Source: Pelosinus fermentans
Lineage (GTDB): Bacteria > Bacillota > Negativicutes > DSM-13327
Assembly (NCBI GenBank): GCA_002434245.1
Contig: DJJR01000080.1
Location: 77,132-141,131, forward strand
Reading direction: 5' to 3'
DNA: 64,000 bases
Positions 16,228-24,534 of the stretch are shown here, piece by piece. The notes under the pieces are model-generated. The model had not been told where the DNA came from. It saw only the letters and a list, made by a program, of their open reading frames with translations, and made no database searches. The position numbers were made by a program, and so were the translations under genes. Each line of letters starts with the position of its first letter. The first letter of the stretch is position 1.

Positions 16228-16839
16228 TTATAAATAACCTTTTATTTTTTCATTGGCATCATCCATTGCCTGGTTTAACGCCTTTGTAATTGGATCTTTG
16301 TATCCAACATCACCAAACACCGTTTTATTTTCCGACAGTCCCGTTACTTGGAAAGAAGCAACTTTATCTTTTTCAGCGTTATAAAATTTGTAACGCAGCT
16401 TTGCTTTTGTTACTACTTTAGCTTGAAAAAAACTCATATGTCTTGTAGTTATTAATTGTGATATCTCCATGGCAATCACATAATCGGCATTCGTTTCCTT
16501 CGCAACAGAAGCTAAGATATCCTTTTCAGCAAGCTCTTGATTTGAAATATCGTATCCCGTACTGTTTAGAGCCTTTTGTACCTCTTCCAAGGGAATGATT
16601 TGAAAATTTTTGTTGGAATAGTGTTCCGTATATTTACCATCCACAATTTCTTGTATGTAACCTTTGTTTTCTTCTGTAGAGTTAATATAAGGAATGATAG
16701 CGAGACGATAGGATGTCTTGGCAACTTGAGCAGCATCATTGTGTGTTTGTTGCGGAGTAGTCATCTCTTCAGCAGACACAATGGCAGACATTGACATTAC
16801 TAAAAGACATAGAATTGCGATAATCGATATTTTTTTCAT
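16228..16839 (-). CDS. Exported hypothetical protein with TolB/CsgG-like N-domain character
   Basis: A 203-residue protein with a clear Sec signal peptide (MKKISIIAILCLLVMSMSAI, cleavage likely after VSA, residues 21-23). The mature part begins with a polar stretch, then YRLAIIPYINST, which looks like the first strand of the nucleotide-like domain seen in CsgG/TolB-N/GNA1162-type envelope proteins. That match is a shape impression rather than a firm family call. No lipobox cysteine is present. It is probably periplasmic. It stands alone, with its own ribosome binding site (GGAGTGG) and terminator. Confidence 0.7.
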   Translation of the reverse strand: MKKISIIAILCLLVMSMSAIVSAEEMTTPQQTHNDAAQVAKTSYRLAIIPYINSTEENKGYIQEIVDGKYTEHYSNKNFQIIPLEEVQKALNSTGYDISNQELAEKDILASVAKETNADYVIAMEISQLITTRHMSFFQAKVVTKAKLRYKFYNAEKDKVASFQVTGLSENKTVFGDVGYKDPITKALNQAMDDANEKIKGYL

Positions 16840-16946
16840 AATTCCACTCCATTTACTTGTTTAATCCGTGTTAATTATACCTTTATTAATAGTCAAATTT
16901 TGTCGAATGGAGAAGACAACTAAAATATATCATTTAGAAATTACCC

Positions 16947-17870
16947 TTAGAGTTTTCTCTTCTTTAATACAAATATCTGTATTTTGAGAAATAATGCTGT
17001 CTTAGAAAGTGAAAATAGTAATACAGCACACCAAATAAGAAAAAATGAAATGAAATGAATTCTTGTAAAGGGTTCGCGATATAAGAAAATCCCTAAAAGA
17101 AGTGAAATCGTGGGTGATACATATTGAAAAAAGCCAAGACTCGTTAATGATAATTTATTAGCACCATCAGTAAACAGCAGTAACGGTATGGCTGTCACAA
17201 TTCCGCTCCCAATCAACAAGATAGAGGTAACTGACAATCCCACAAAGCTTCCCATACCATAACTATCAAGATATATAAGATACAAAAAGGCAAAAGGCGC
17301 TAGTACCAGAGTTTCCAAGGTCAGACTCGTAATTGCACTAACTTCTGGAATCTTCTTGCACAACCCGTATAATCCAGAGCAAGCTGCCAACATTAAAGCA
17401 ACCCAGGGCACACTGCCAAAATGTATTGTCATATATAAAACCCCACACCCTGCCATTACTACAGATACCGTTTGCCAAAAAACTAATCTTTCTTTTAGAA
17501 ATACAATCCCTAACAACACACTAAATAAGGGATTAATATAGTAACCCAGACTTGCCTCGACAATTCGATCATGATTAACAGCCCAAATATAAATGAACCA
17601 ATTGATACTGATAAAAATAGACCCCATAATCAATGCAATTAATTTTTTAGGCGAGAAAGCTAGCTGTTTCATTTCTTCATAAAAATTTTTTCGATTCACT
17701 AACACTGCCATGCCCATCATGAAGAAAAAAGCCCACAAGATACGATGAGCCAAAATTTCATGTGCCGGTACTGACAAGATCAATTTCCAATATATCGGCA
17801 GTATTCCCCATAAGAAGTAGGCTCCAATTGCCGAAATAATTCCTTGCTTTGTATTCTTCTCTTGCATCAT
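16947..17870 (-). CDS. rarD: RarD-type EamA transporter
   Basis: A 307-residue, ten-helix membrane protein. The start (KQGIISAIGAYFLWGILPIY, then WKLILSVPAHEILAHRILWA) is the hallmark of the RarD (chloramphenicol-sensitive) branch of the EamA family. INWFIYIWAVNHDRIVEASL and GYYINPLFSVLLG are also typical. GAGAGGCGG precedes ATG 17870. RarD proteins are putative permeases, and their natural substrate is unknown. The C-terminal end (LFLKIQIFVLKKRKL) is short and basic. It is a single gene. Confidence 0.88.
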   Translation of the reverse strand: MMQEKNTKQGIISAIGAYFLWGILPIYWKLILSVPAHEILAHRILWAFFFMMGMAVLVNRKNFYEEMKQLAFSPKKLIALIMGSIFISINWFIYIWAVNHDRIVEASLGYYINPLFSVLLGIVFLKERLVFWQTVSVVMAGCGVLYMTIHFGSVPWVALMLAACSGLYGLCKKIPEVSAITSLTLETLVLAPFAFLYLIYLDSYGMGSFVGLSVTSILLIGSGIVTAIPLLLFTDGANKLSLTSLGFFQYVSPTISLLLGIFLYREPFTRIHFISFFLIWCAVLLFSLSKTALFLKIQIFVLKKRKL

Positions 17871-18036
17871 AATTCATCCGCCTCTCTTATTTTAATTCCT
17901 CCCATGAAGGAACTATTACATTTTCTTTCAACGAAGATACAAGAACTATTATACGAGAAGAATGCTATTTGCTATGTTGACCCAAGCACTGTTTATGTTG
18001 GCAAAGCACCTTTTACAGGAGCTATGTTACAAACAT

Positions 18037-18078
18037 AAAAAAGCAGAGCCACAGGCATAACGCCTCTGGCTCTATATA
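18037..18078 (-). terminator. Terminator of the AraC-type gene at 18144
   Basis: On the minus strand, an AGAGCCAGAGGC stem pairs with GCCTGTGGCTCT and is followed by GCTTTTTT. The T-run orientation assigns it to the upstream minus-strand AraC gene. Confidence 0.75.
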
Positions 18079-18143
18079 GCAGCTTGAAATTATTTACCAT
18101 TTATTGTATGATGCATCATTCAACAAGTGCAATAAGGATCAGC

Positions 18144-19178
18144 TTAATTTACAAGTTGCACTGACGACGTTCGATATTGCAGCGGGGTGATTCCATACTG
18201 TTTCTTAAATGCATAACAAAAATTACTTGGATTTGAATATCCTACGTCTAAAGCAATTTCATTAATTGACTTTTTTGTATCCAATAATAAAGAAATAGAG
18301 TGCTGCAAGCACATTTTACGATGATAGCTAAATATAGTATCTCCATAGATTTTCTTGAACCCTTTTGCCAATTTATTTTTGTTTATCCCTAATTCTTTGG
18401 ACAGAATTCTAACAGTTGGAAGTCCATGTAAATTACCCATGAGTATCTTCGGTATCTTTTTTATTTGGTAACTTTCAAATTCATCCAATGATGCTGCTTC
18501 TATTAATGTTCCCGAGGAATCATATGATACTATATTTGATAATATCTCCATTGTCTTACTTTCAAAAAATAAAATCTTAGATTTTCTAGGTAAACGATCA
18601 TGAAATATCTGCAAAAATGCAGTTGCAATTTCTGGAGGTGCATTGATTCCCTGATAATACTGTTCACGCAATTCATGTTTCAGACGTTCTATTGTTTCTT
18701 CCCAAAGTTCAATTCCGCAGCTTCCAAAGTAGGATGCAATCGCTGCTTTTTCGGCAGTAATAGACACCCCCTGGTATTTTTGACCAGCACAGCGCTTTAC
18801 TGATCCACGTGTCTCACGTGACATGGATATAGAGAGGTCGTTAGGGAAAAGACACATATCACCAACGGTATCTTCTCTTATGGATAAGCAGCCATCAACA
18901 CAATATTCTATTTCAAAATATTCCTGTGATAGCTCAAATTCTGTTATCACATCGTGATGAAAAACAACATCCAAAATCACAAGAATTACATTCTCCATCA
19001 ATTTGTAAACTTTTATGCAGCCTTCTCCATAATCAGGAGCAATATCATATATGATTTCATTAGGACTTTGATGATTGGCAGAGCTGCGTATGGATGCAAA
19101 TTGTGTGTATACTTTCTCGTATTGGCTGATCATTCCCGCATAACCATTTTGAGAATTTATATAAAATCGATGCTCCAT
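18144..19178 (-). CDS. AraC-family regulator, PchR-like
   Basis: A 344-residue regulator. The C-terminal 100 residues form the double helix-turn-helix (ILSKELGINKNKLAKGFKKI; then INEIALDVGYSNPSNFCYAF with KKQYGITPLQYR). The N-terminal domain is about 230 residues with CVDGCLSIREDTVGDMCLFP and resembles the sensor part of PchR-type siderophore regulators. AAGGAG precedes the ATG. No target genes adjoin it on the divergent side, so the regulon is unknown. An iron/siderophore role is only a family-level guess. Confidence 0.82.
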   Translation of the reverse strand: MEHRFYINSQNGYAGMISQYEKVYTQFASIRSSANHQSPNEIIYDIAPDYGEGCIKVYKLMENVILVILDVVFHHDVITEFELSQEYFEIEYCVDGCLSIREDTVGDMCLFPNDLSISMSRETRGSVKRCAGQKYQGVSITAEKAAIASYFGSCGIELWEETIERLKHELREQYYQGINAPPEIATAFLQIFHDRLPRKSKILFFESKTMEILSNIVSYDSSGTLIEAASLDEFESYQIKKIPKILMGNLHGLPTVRILSKELGINKNKLAKGFKKIYGDTIFSYHRKMCLQHSISLLLDTKKSINEIALDVGYSNPSNFCYAFKKQYGITPLQYRTSSVQLVN

Positions 19179-19271
19179 CTGTATGACTCCTTTTATTGAA
19201 ATGGTAATATTTTTGTCTTTTATTAAAGTTCAGCATTATATAATTTTTACTTATTTGCCTATTAAAATACA

Positions 19272-19304
19272 AACTCCTGCAAAAGCATACGATTTTGCAG
19301 GAGT
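19272..19304 (-). repeat. TCCTGCA-type hairpin, copy c (terminator of terC-like gene)
   Basis: CTCCTGCAAAA and TTTTGCAGGAG, perfect 11-bp arms, just downstream of the minus-strand TerC-like stop at 19330. The surrounding ATACAAA is shared with copies d and e. Confidence 0.75.
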
Positions 19305-19329
19305 CTCATCGATTTTTGACCAATTCTCT

Positions 19330-20088
19330 TTATTCTTTCACCTCTACTGGCTTTGAGAAAAACCAGCCGCCAAGACAAATCAGAAGAAATCCACTCCAGA
19401 AAATAAGCTTCCATTCTACTGAACCGGAGAATCCTGCATCCAGCCAAGCAACTCCCGGATGTGACAACGTATAAACAGCCAGCTTGACACCTACCCAACC
19501 GACCAACAGATACGCCGCGGTTTCCAGACCCGGCTTACGAAGCAGGATATCCACAAACCACTGGGCAGCAAAACGCATGATCACCAGACCAACAAATCCG
19601 CCAGCAAAAACCACCATGAAATGTCCGCCGTCAAGTCCTCCAATGCTTGGCAGTGTAGTTTTCGGCAAACTAACCGCCAATGCAACTGCTGCCAGAATGG
19701 AGTCTGCTGCAAAAGCAATATCCGCCATTTCCACCTTTATCACAGTATTCCAGAAGCCTGATCCTTCATCAGCAGCCGACTTAACGGTCCCTCCATTGCT
19801 GCACACAACAGCTTTATATATATGATTGAGACTTAGAAAAATCAAATAAAGCGCTCCTACCGCTTGCAGCTGCCACCATTCGATCAGCATCGATATTGCG
19901 AACAACGATGCCGCGCGAAAAACAAATGCTCCTGCCAAACCGTACATCAGAGCCCTCTTGCGTTCTTCAACCGGCAAATGTTTAACCATAACCCCCAGAA
20001 CGCAGGCATTGTCAGCCGCCAAAATCCCTTCCAAGAAAATGAGAATCACAAACATCCAAGCATATTCTACTACAATTGTAACATCCAT
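19330..20088 (-). CDS. TerC-family membrane protein (YkoY/YceF-like), probable manganese exporter
   Basis: A 252-residue integral membrane protein with about seven helices. The acidic motifs in LEGILAADNACVLGVMVKHL near the N-terminus and EMADIAFAADSILAAVALAV in the middle are the metal-binding signatures of the TerC family. It is preceded by a yybP-ykoY manganese riboswitch with an intrinsic terminator, the same arrangement as Bacillus ykoY, so export of Mn(II) when manganese is in excess is the best interpretation. AGGGAGGG precedes ATG 20088. It is a single-gene transcript ending at the hairpin near 19290. Confidence 0.9.
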   Translation of the reverse strand: MDVTIVVEYAWMFVILIFLEGILAADNACVLGVMVKHLPVEERKRALMYGLAGAFVFRAASLFAISMLIEWWQLQAVGALYLIFLSLNHIYKAVVCSNGGTVKSAADEGSGFWNTVIKVEMADIAFAADSILAAVALAVSLPKTTLPSIGGLDGGHFMVVFAGGFVGLVIMRFAAQWFVDILLRKPGLETAAYLLVGWVGVKLAVYTLSHPGVAWLDAGFSGSVEWKLIFWSGFLLICLGGWFFSKPVEVKE

Positions 20089-20112
20089 TTCTATCCCTCC
20101 CTTTTCTACATC

Positions 20113-20171
20113 AAAAAAGACCCCGCCTATGAAAGAGACAATTTAATTGCTCTTCTATAGGCAAAGGTCTC
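20113..20171 (-). terminator. Expression-platform terminator of the manganese riboswitch
   Basis: On the minus strand, GACCTTTGCCTATAGAAGAG pairs with the complementary segment ending CATAGGCGGGGTC, followed by TTTTTT (20113-20118). It lies between the aptamer and the TerC-like gene. Confidence 0.8.
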
Positions 20172-20256
20172 GCATACAACTTGCATTGCCAGAAAGCCGG
20201 AGTCTGCACTCGTATTGACGGCTTACCTGTATTTAGCTACTCCCCTTTGCAGGAGG
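20160..20256 (-). ncRNA. yybP-ykoY manganese riboswitch
   Basis: Read on the minus strand, the RNA has AAAGGGGAGTAGC at its 5' end, AAGCCG and CGGCTT forming an internal stem, GCAATGCAAGTTGTATGC, and GCGAGACCTTTGCC closing the first stem. These are the conserved segments of the yybP-ykoY class that binds Mn(II). The start of the terminator stem overlaps the aptamer's 3' strand, as expected for a metal-dependent antitermination switch. It lies directly upstream of a TerC-family gene. Confidence 0.88.
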
Positions 20257-20354
20257 CTTTATTGAGTTATAATTTATTATAGAGGTAATAAAGGTATTTT
20301 GTCAATAATAATTCTTCTAAAAATATTCGCTGATATATTATTGCCAATGCTCCT

Positions 20355-21059
20355 TTACAGATCTACCTTATGCTCTAAAAGGTAAGAAGTCGCCATAAAT
20401 AATATCCCAAAAGTAACAATATCAAATATCATGCTTCCAACATTCATTGTCATGGTTGTGACAGAATGAATTTGCACCATCTGGGGAAAGAGATTTGCAA
20501 TTGCCACTGATAGCCCTGTCCTTGCTATGCTTAGAAGAAAGAAAATAATGAAGGAGCCTATTTTCCCTACCTTGTTCCCTTTCAAGGCGATTCTTCCAAC
20601 AACCATACAAAAGTACATAAATGTTAGTGTCGAAACGACAGTCCATAGATGCATCAGGATAAAATACAATAATTCATGTATTTCAACTTGCTGCAAAATA
20701 GCATTAAGTAATCTTCCTTGATCAAGCAGACAAAACATGGATACAGACACAGTCATAACAATGCTGATTTGAATCACAGCAGTAATCAACCTTGACGCCA
20801 TGATTGAGACACCGGACTGAGGAAGTGTAAATAACAGATACCCTTGGTCATCATACAGATAATCACTCATCAATGTTAACGAAGCTATGCATATAACGAC
20901 CAGGGCACCGCCTCCTAAGAAACCAGATAAGACAGGTGCTCCAATTTGCCAGGAGTCTACCTTGGTCATTAAGAAGAGATTTCCGATTATAACGGTTAGG
21001 CAAATACCCAATATGGTTAGCAACTTTCCTCTTAATTCATATTTTATAAGATGAAACAT
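20355..21059 (-). CDS. ABC-2-type transporter permease
   Basis: A 234-residue membrane protein with about six helices (GKLLTILGICLTVIIGNLFL first; LSDYLYDDQGYLLFTLPQSG between helices 2 and 3, a phrase common in ABC-2 permeases). It is the third gene of the operon gntR-ATPase-permease. Its start overlaps the end of the ATPase gene by one base. It should form a transporter with that ATPase. The substrate is unknown; related YtrA-controlled systems respond to cell-wall or antibiotic stress. Confidence 0.85.
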   Translation of the reverse strand: MFHLIKYELRGKLLTILGICLTVIIGNLFLMTKVDSWQIGAPVLSGFLGGGALVVICIASLTLMSDYLYDDQGYLLFTLPQSGVSIMASRLITAVIQISIVMTVSVSMFCLLDQGRLLNAILQQVEIHELLYFILMHLWTVVSTLTFMYFCMVVGRIALKGNKVGKIGSFIIFFLLSIARTGLSVAIANLFPQMVQIHSVTTMTMNVGSMIFDIVTFGILFMATSYLLEHKVDL

Positions 21060-21754
21060 TATTGAAACACCTCCCTGTACAATTCATCAATAGATTTATT
21101 CTTATTCGATCGTAATTCCTCTGCATTCCCCTGCAGCACAATTTCTCCGTCAGAAATAAATGCCACCTCATCAAAAATTCGTTCAATATCATTTACAAGA
21201 TGGGTCGTAATAATCATGGAGCTGTTTTCACTAAAATTATTGATGATAGCATCTAATATTTTTTCTCGGGCAGTAGGATCTACTCCGCCAAGGGGCTCAT
21301 CCAATATATACAGCTTAGCCTTCCGGGAAAGCACTAAGGTTAGTTTTAATTTTTCTTTCATGCCCTTTGACAGACTCTTAACACTGCTATTGGCATCTAG
21401 TTTCATAAACTCCAGCAGCGCAAAGGCTTTCTTTTCATCAAAGTCAGAGTAAAAATCCTTAAAATATTGAACTGCATCTTTTATTTTCATCCATTTGAAT
21501 AAATATTCTGTGTCAGGCAGATACGAAACGATAGACTTTGTATACACCCCAGGTTTTTGGCCATCTATAAGCAGTTTTCCAGAGGAAGGATGCAATATGC
21601 CCGCCGCTATTTTTAAAAACGTAGTTTTACCACTGCCATTGGGACCAAGAAGACCCAGGATTTTTCCTTGTTGTATCGTTAAAGTTGCTCCTTGCAATGC
21701 TCTCTTATTCAAATAGGATTTACATAAGTTTTCAGCTTCCAATACATTATACAT
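21059..21754 (-). CDS. ABC transporter ATP-binding protein
   Basis: A 231-residue ATPase with Walker A GPNGSGKT (37-44), a signature around VKSLSKGMKEKLKL, Walker B LYILDEPLGGVDP and the switch histidine in IITTHL. The short form and KGM-type signature are typical of ABC-2 exporter ATPases of the YtrB/BcrA kind. It overlaps the GntR gene by 8 bp and is followed directly by its permease. Cytoplasmic face of the membrane. Confidence 0.92.
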   Translation of the reverse strand: MYNVLEAENLCKSYLNKRALQGATLTIQQGKILGLLGPNGSGKTTFLKIAAGILHPSSGKLLIDGQKPGVYTKSIVSYLPDTEYLFKWMKIKDAVQYFKDFYSDFDEKKAFALLEFMKLDANSSVKSLSKGMKEKLKLTLVLSRKAKLYILDEPLGGVDPTAREKILDAIINNFSENSSMIITTHLVNDIERIFDEVAFISDGEIVLQGNAEELRSNKNKSIDELYREVFQ

Positions 21755-22124
21755 GTTTGTTCACCTCTGTTATATTTTTAGAAATACTCCAAATGATCTC
21801 TTCCTCGCTAAACCCCAAACGCTTCATTCGCAGGATAAAAGAATCGATAACTTCCTTTGCCATTTCTTGTTTCAAATCATCTATCATATGCTTTCGCTCC
21901 CCCACAAATGTACCCATCCCCCTTTGGGTATAGACAATTCCAAGTCGTTCAAGTTCTTGATAGGCTCTTTGCAGGGTATTGGGATTTACCTTTAACATCG
22001 TTGCCATTTCCCGTACTGAAGGCAATTTATCATTTGCTTTTAACTTTTCTGTAGCAATATCCATTTTTATGTGGTCCATAATTTGTAGATATATGGGCAT
22101 CTTATCATCAAATTCTAAATCCAT
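21747..22124 (-). CDS. YtrA-subfamily GntR regulator
   Basis: A 125-residue regulator with an N-terminal winged helix (YLQIMDHIKMDIATEKLKAN; then LPSVREMATMLKVNPNTLQR) and a short helical tail, the compact YtrA form lacking an effector domain. It is the first gene of an operon with an ABC exporter and probably autorepresses it. AAGGAG precedes the ATG. An imperfect palindrome at 22161-22184 overlaps the promoter and is its likely operator. Confidence 0.9.
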   Translation of the reverse strand: MDLEFDDKMPIYLQIMDHIKMDIATEKLKANDKLPSVREMATMLKVNPNTLQRAYQELERLGIVYTQRGMGTFVGERKHMIDDLKQEMAKEVIDSFILRMKRLGFSEEEIIWSISKNITEVNKHV

Positions 22125-22173
22125 ACCTTCATCTCCTTAGCTTGCTACATCTCCAGTCCAGTGTGTTAGTTCA

Positions 22174-22202
22174 ATAGTACACTAGATCATTTTATTTGTC
22201 AA
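22174..22202 (-). promoter_or_regulatory. Promoter of the YtrA-type ABC operon
   Basis: On the minus strand, TTGACA (22197-22202), a 17-bp spacer and TACTAT (22174-22179). The imperfect palindrome TAGTGTACTATTGAACTAAC, which continues to CACAC, overlaps the -10 box, matching autoregulation by YtrA-type repressors. Confidence 0.65.
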
Positions 22203-22235
22203 TTTTTTCACTGACTCATCTCAACAGGATTCAAC

Positions 22236-22277
22236 ACAAAAGGGACAGATTGAATTTTTTCAACCTGTCCCTTTTGA
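22236..22277 (-). terminator. Terminator of the diaminopimelate dehydrogenase gene
   Basis: AAAAGGGACAGATTGAA and TTCAACCTGTCCCTTTT form a long stem with a 4-nt loop, 18 bp after the minus-strand stop at 22295. Confidence 0.8.
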
Positions 22278-22294
22278 TCCTATTTAACTACTTA

Positions 22295-23269
22295 TTAAAG
22301 CATCGCCGCCCGCAACTCTTCACCTGACTTCGGCGATAACAAGCCAAAGGGAATATCAAATACGGTAAAGGCACCTGTACTCCCCTTCTGGGCTAAGCGG
22401 AAAGTCGCCCGGGCATAGGCAACGAGAACACTGGAAGTAAATTCAGGATTACTGTCCAGTTTAAGGGCAAACTCCATAACATGGTTAGTATTTGGACTGG
22501 TGGAACCGGTACGGAAAACAAAGCCGCCATGGGGATAACCTGCATGCTCAGCTTGGAGTTCTTCGTCCGATATAAACGTAACATGGGTTTCATATCCTTC
22601 AAAATAATGAGGCATAGTTTTAATCTCTTTTGTAATGGCATCAAGATCTGCACCTGGCGCGGCTACAACATAGCATTCACGGGTATGGGCTGTGTTGGAA
22701 CTGACATTTAGGGCCTCCCCTGCCCGCCAAGAGGCAATTACCTGCTCTTTCGGAACGGTATACTGTTTTGCATCTTTTACACCGGCAATGCGGCGAATGG
22801 CATCGGAATGACCTTGACTTACCCCTTTACCCCAAAAGGTATGGTTTGTTCCATTAGGTAAGACTGAACTCGCTAGAAGTCGGTTTAGCGAAAAAAGACC
22901 GGGGTCCCAGCCGACGGAGATGGTTGCAACAGTCCCTGAATTCTCAGCAATCGTATTCATGGAAGCAAAATAATCGTTAATCTTGGCATGAGTATCAAAA
23001 CTATCCACAGTATTAAAAAGGGAAGCAATCAGCGGTCCCTGTTCTATCAAGTCCGTTGCCGACCCGCCACACAGCAGCATCACATCAATTTTTCCTTTAT
23101 AGACGGCAGCATCCTTTATGGAGAGGACAGGTACGCCGCTTTTTGTCCCTGGGAGGCTGCGGCGTGAAAAAACGGCCACAAGTTCCATATCTGGATTATT
23201 GCCAATTGCCAATTCCACACCTCTGCCCAGATTTCCATAGCCTACAATACCAATTCGTATTTTTTGCAT
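22295..23269 (-). CDS. ddh: meso-Diaminopimelate D-dehydrogenase
   Basis: A 324-residue NADPH-dependent enzyme that interconverts L-tetrahydrodipicolinate and meso-diaminopimelate, a one-step route to lysine and peptidoglycan precursor. It starts MQKIRIGIVGYGNLGRGVEL with a Rossmann glycine motif and contains LLCGGSATDL, SVGWDPGLFSLNR, TFWGKGVSQGHSDAIRRI and HGGFVFRTG, all distinctive for Ddh. Length is normal. AGGAGG precedes ATG 23269. It is next to, and on the same strand as, a LysR gene 19 bp upstream, so the two may be co-transcribed and the regulator may control it. Confidence 0.95.
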   Translation of the reverse strand: MQKIRIGIVGYGNLGRGVELAIGNNPDMELVAVFSRRSLPGTKSGVPVLSIKDAAVYKGKIDVMLLCGGSATDLIEQGPLIASLFNTVDSFDTHAKINDYFASMNTIAENSGTVATISVGWDPGLFSLNRLLASSVLPNGTNHTFWGKGVSQGHSDAIRRIAGVKDAKQYTVPKEQVIASWRAGEALNVSSNTAHTRECYVVAAPGADLDAITKEIKTMPHYFEGYETHVTFISDEELQAEHAGYPHGGFVFRTGSTSPNTNHVMEFALKLDSNPEFTSSVLVAYARATFRLAQKGSTGAFTVFDIPFGLLSPKSGEELRAAML

Positions 23270-23288
23270 CTTAAAGTACCTCCTATTA

Positions 23289-24191
23289 TTAGGTATATTT
23301 TGTCAAGTAATCAACTTCTTTGAATATTTCTGCTGCAAAGACATCAAAAATGGTTATTGCTTCTTTTGTTCTGGATTTTGCAAATTTATGAGTAAGCTTA
23401 TAACAGATTCTGTCGGGAGGAGGATCACTCAATCTTTGAATCGTATAGGTGTTAGCTGCTGCCGTGGATTGAGCGATGGATAAGGGAACAATGGCCCATT
23501 GCTTTGGTGTTCTAAGAAGAGGTAAAACCATGGGGCCGTTGCTTACCTGAATATGAGATGACTGAAAAGGGTCCCACCATTTGTTATGCCAGATCTGATA
23601 AGCCGGGAACCATTCATGATACAATTCATCACGGGGATTCAGCTGATCTGGGTCAATATTGGGAGCCCCTAAATGCTCTGGCAAAGCCAAACGGACAACG
23701 ACCATAGGCTCTGCAAAAAAGGGAGCTAATTCGATGTTCTTTATGATTCTCTCATGCAAAACAAAAGCAATATCGATCGTACGCTGTTCAATTAATGTAT
23801 AAAGATCTGTTGAATTTTGAGTGTAGATATGTAAGCGCATGGCAGGGTGCTGTTGGATGATCTGCTGATAAATATTGGGCAGCACATGAGTATTTACGCT
23901 GTCAACTGCACCAATTGCTAACGACAGCCGAGTATGTGCTTTTAATGATTGAGTTTCTAATAACAATTGAATCCACTTTTCCGCAACTGGAATGAAATCC
24001 TCACCCGCAGGAGTAAGAGAGATGGCTTTTAATCCCTTGCCGCGTTCAATCAGAACCAGATCCAGTTCTTGTTCCAGGTTCTTGAGGCGATGGCTCACAG
24101 AAGACTGAGATAGGTGAAGTATTTCAGCAGCCTTTGTCAAACTCTGATTAGAGACAACCGCTAAAAATGCTTGAATGTCATCAATATTCAT
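23289..24191 (-). CDS. LysR-family transcriptional regulator
   Basis: A 300-residue LysR protein: helix-turn-helix in residues 1-60 (DDIQAFLAVVSNQSLTKAAE; LSQSSVSHRLKNLEQEL) and an effector domain with LSLAIGAVDSVNTHVLPNIY. AAAGGGG precedes the ATG. It stands just upstream of ddh on the same strand and divergent from the small membrane protein/TSUP genes, so it could regulate either. The TSUP side is the classical divergent LysR target. Confidence 0.87.
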   Translation of the reverse strand: MNIDDIQAFLAVVSNQSLTKAAEILHLSQSSVSHRLKNLEQELDLVLIERGKGLKAISLTPAGEDFIPVAEKWIQLLLETQSLKAHTRLSLAIGAVDSVNTHVLPNIYQQIIQQHPAMRLHIYTQNSTDLYTLIEQRTIDIAFVLHERIIKNIELAPFFAEPMVVVRLALPEHLGAPNIDPDQLNPRDELYHEWFPAYQIWHNKWWDPFQSSHIQVSNGPMVLPLLRTPKQWAIVPLSIAQSTAAANTYTIQRLSDPPPDRICYKLTHKFAKSRTKEAITIFDVFAAEIFKEVDYLTKYT

Positions 24192-24331
24192 TTTTGCCCC
24201 TTTAAGTAAATATTAATTTTTTGCATATTATTAATGAATTTTATTTGTTTTACTTTAAGTATACGCACTGACTATAATAAATTCAAGAGACAGCACCCAA
24301 TAAGGTTGTGCAGAATAAGGGGGGCAAAGCC

Positions 24332-24505
24332 ATGCGAGCTTGCAGTTTTATATGCACAATTATCGTTTTATTTTTATGCATTGACCAATTTTACAGCGGT
24401 CTGAATTGGTGGCGGCTTTTTATTGGCGGTTTTATGATTGTTGCTATATGGACAGATTGTGAACGTTGGCTGCGCTATAAGATAAGGCATAGAAGACATG
24501 AATAA
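24332..24505 (+). CDS. Small two-helix membrane protein
   Basis: A 57-residue ORF from ATG 24332, with AAGGGGGG about 7 nt upstream. It has a hydrophobic helix (CSFICTIIVLFLCI), a short loop NWW and a second helix (LFIGGFMIVAIWT), ending in a basic tail (RYKIRHRRHE). It lies 29 bp before the TSUP transporter on the same strand and is likely co-transcribed. I do not recognise a family. It may be an accessory or unknown small protein. Confidence 0.55.
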   Translation: MRACSFICTIIVLFLCIDQFYSGLNWWRLFIGGFMIVAIWTDCERWLRYKIRHRRHE

Positions 24506-24534
24506 CGTATAGTAAAAATCGGAGGGTAATGCTT

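Noticed and set aside
17844..18038. Plus-strand ORF of 64 codons between rarD and the AraC gene
   Set aside because: No ribosome binding site; most of it covers the rarD start region, and the following hairpin has its T-run on the other strand.
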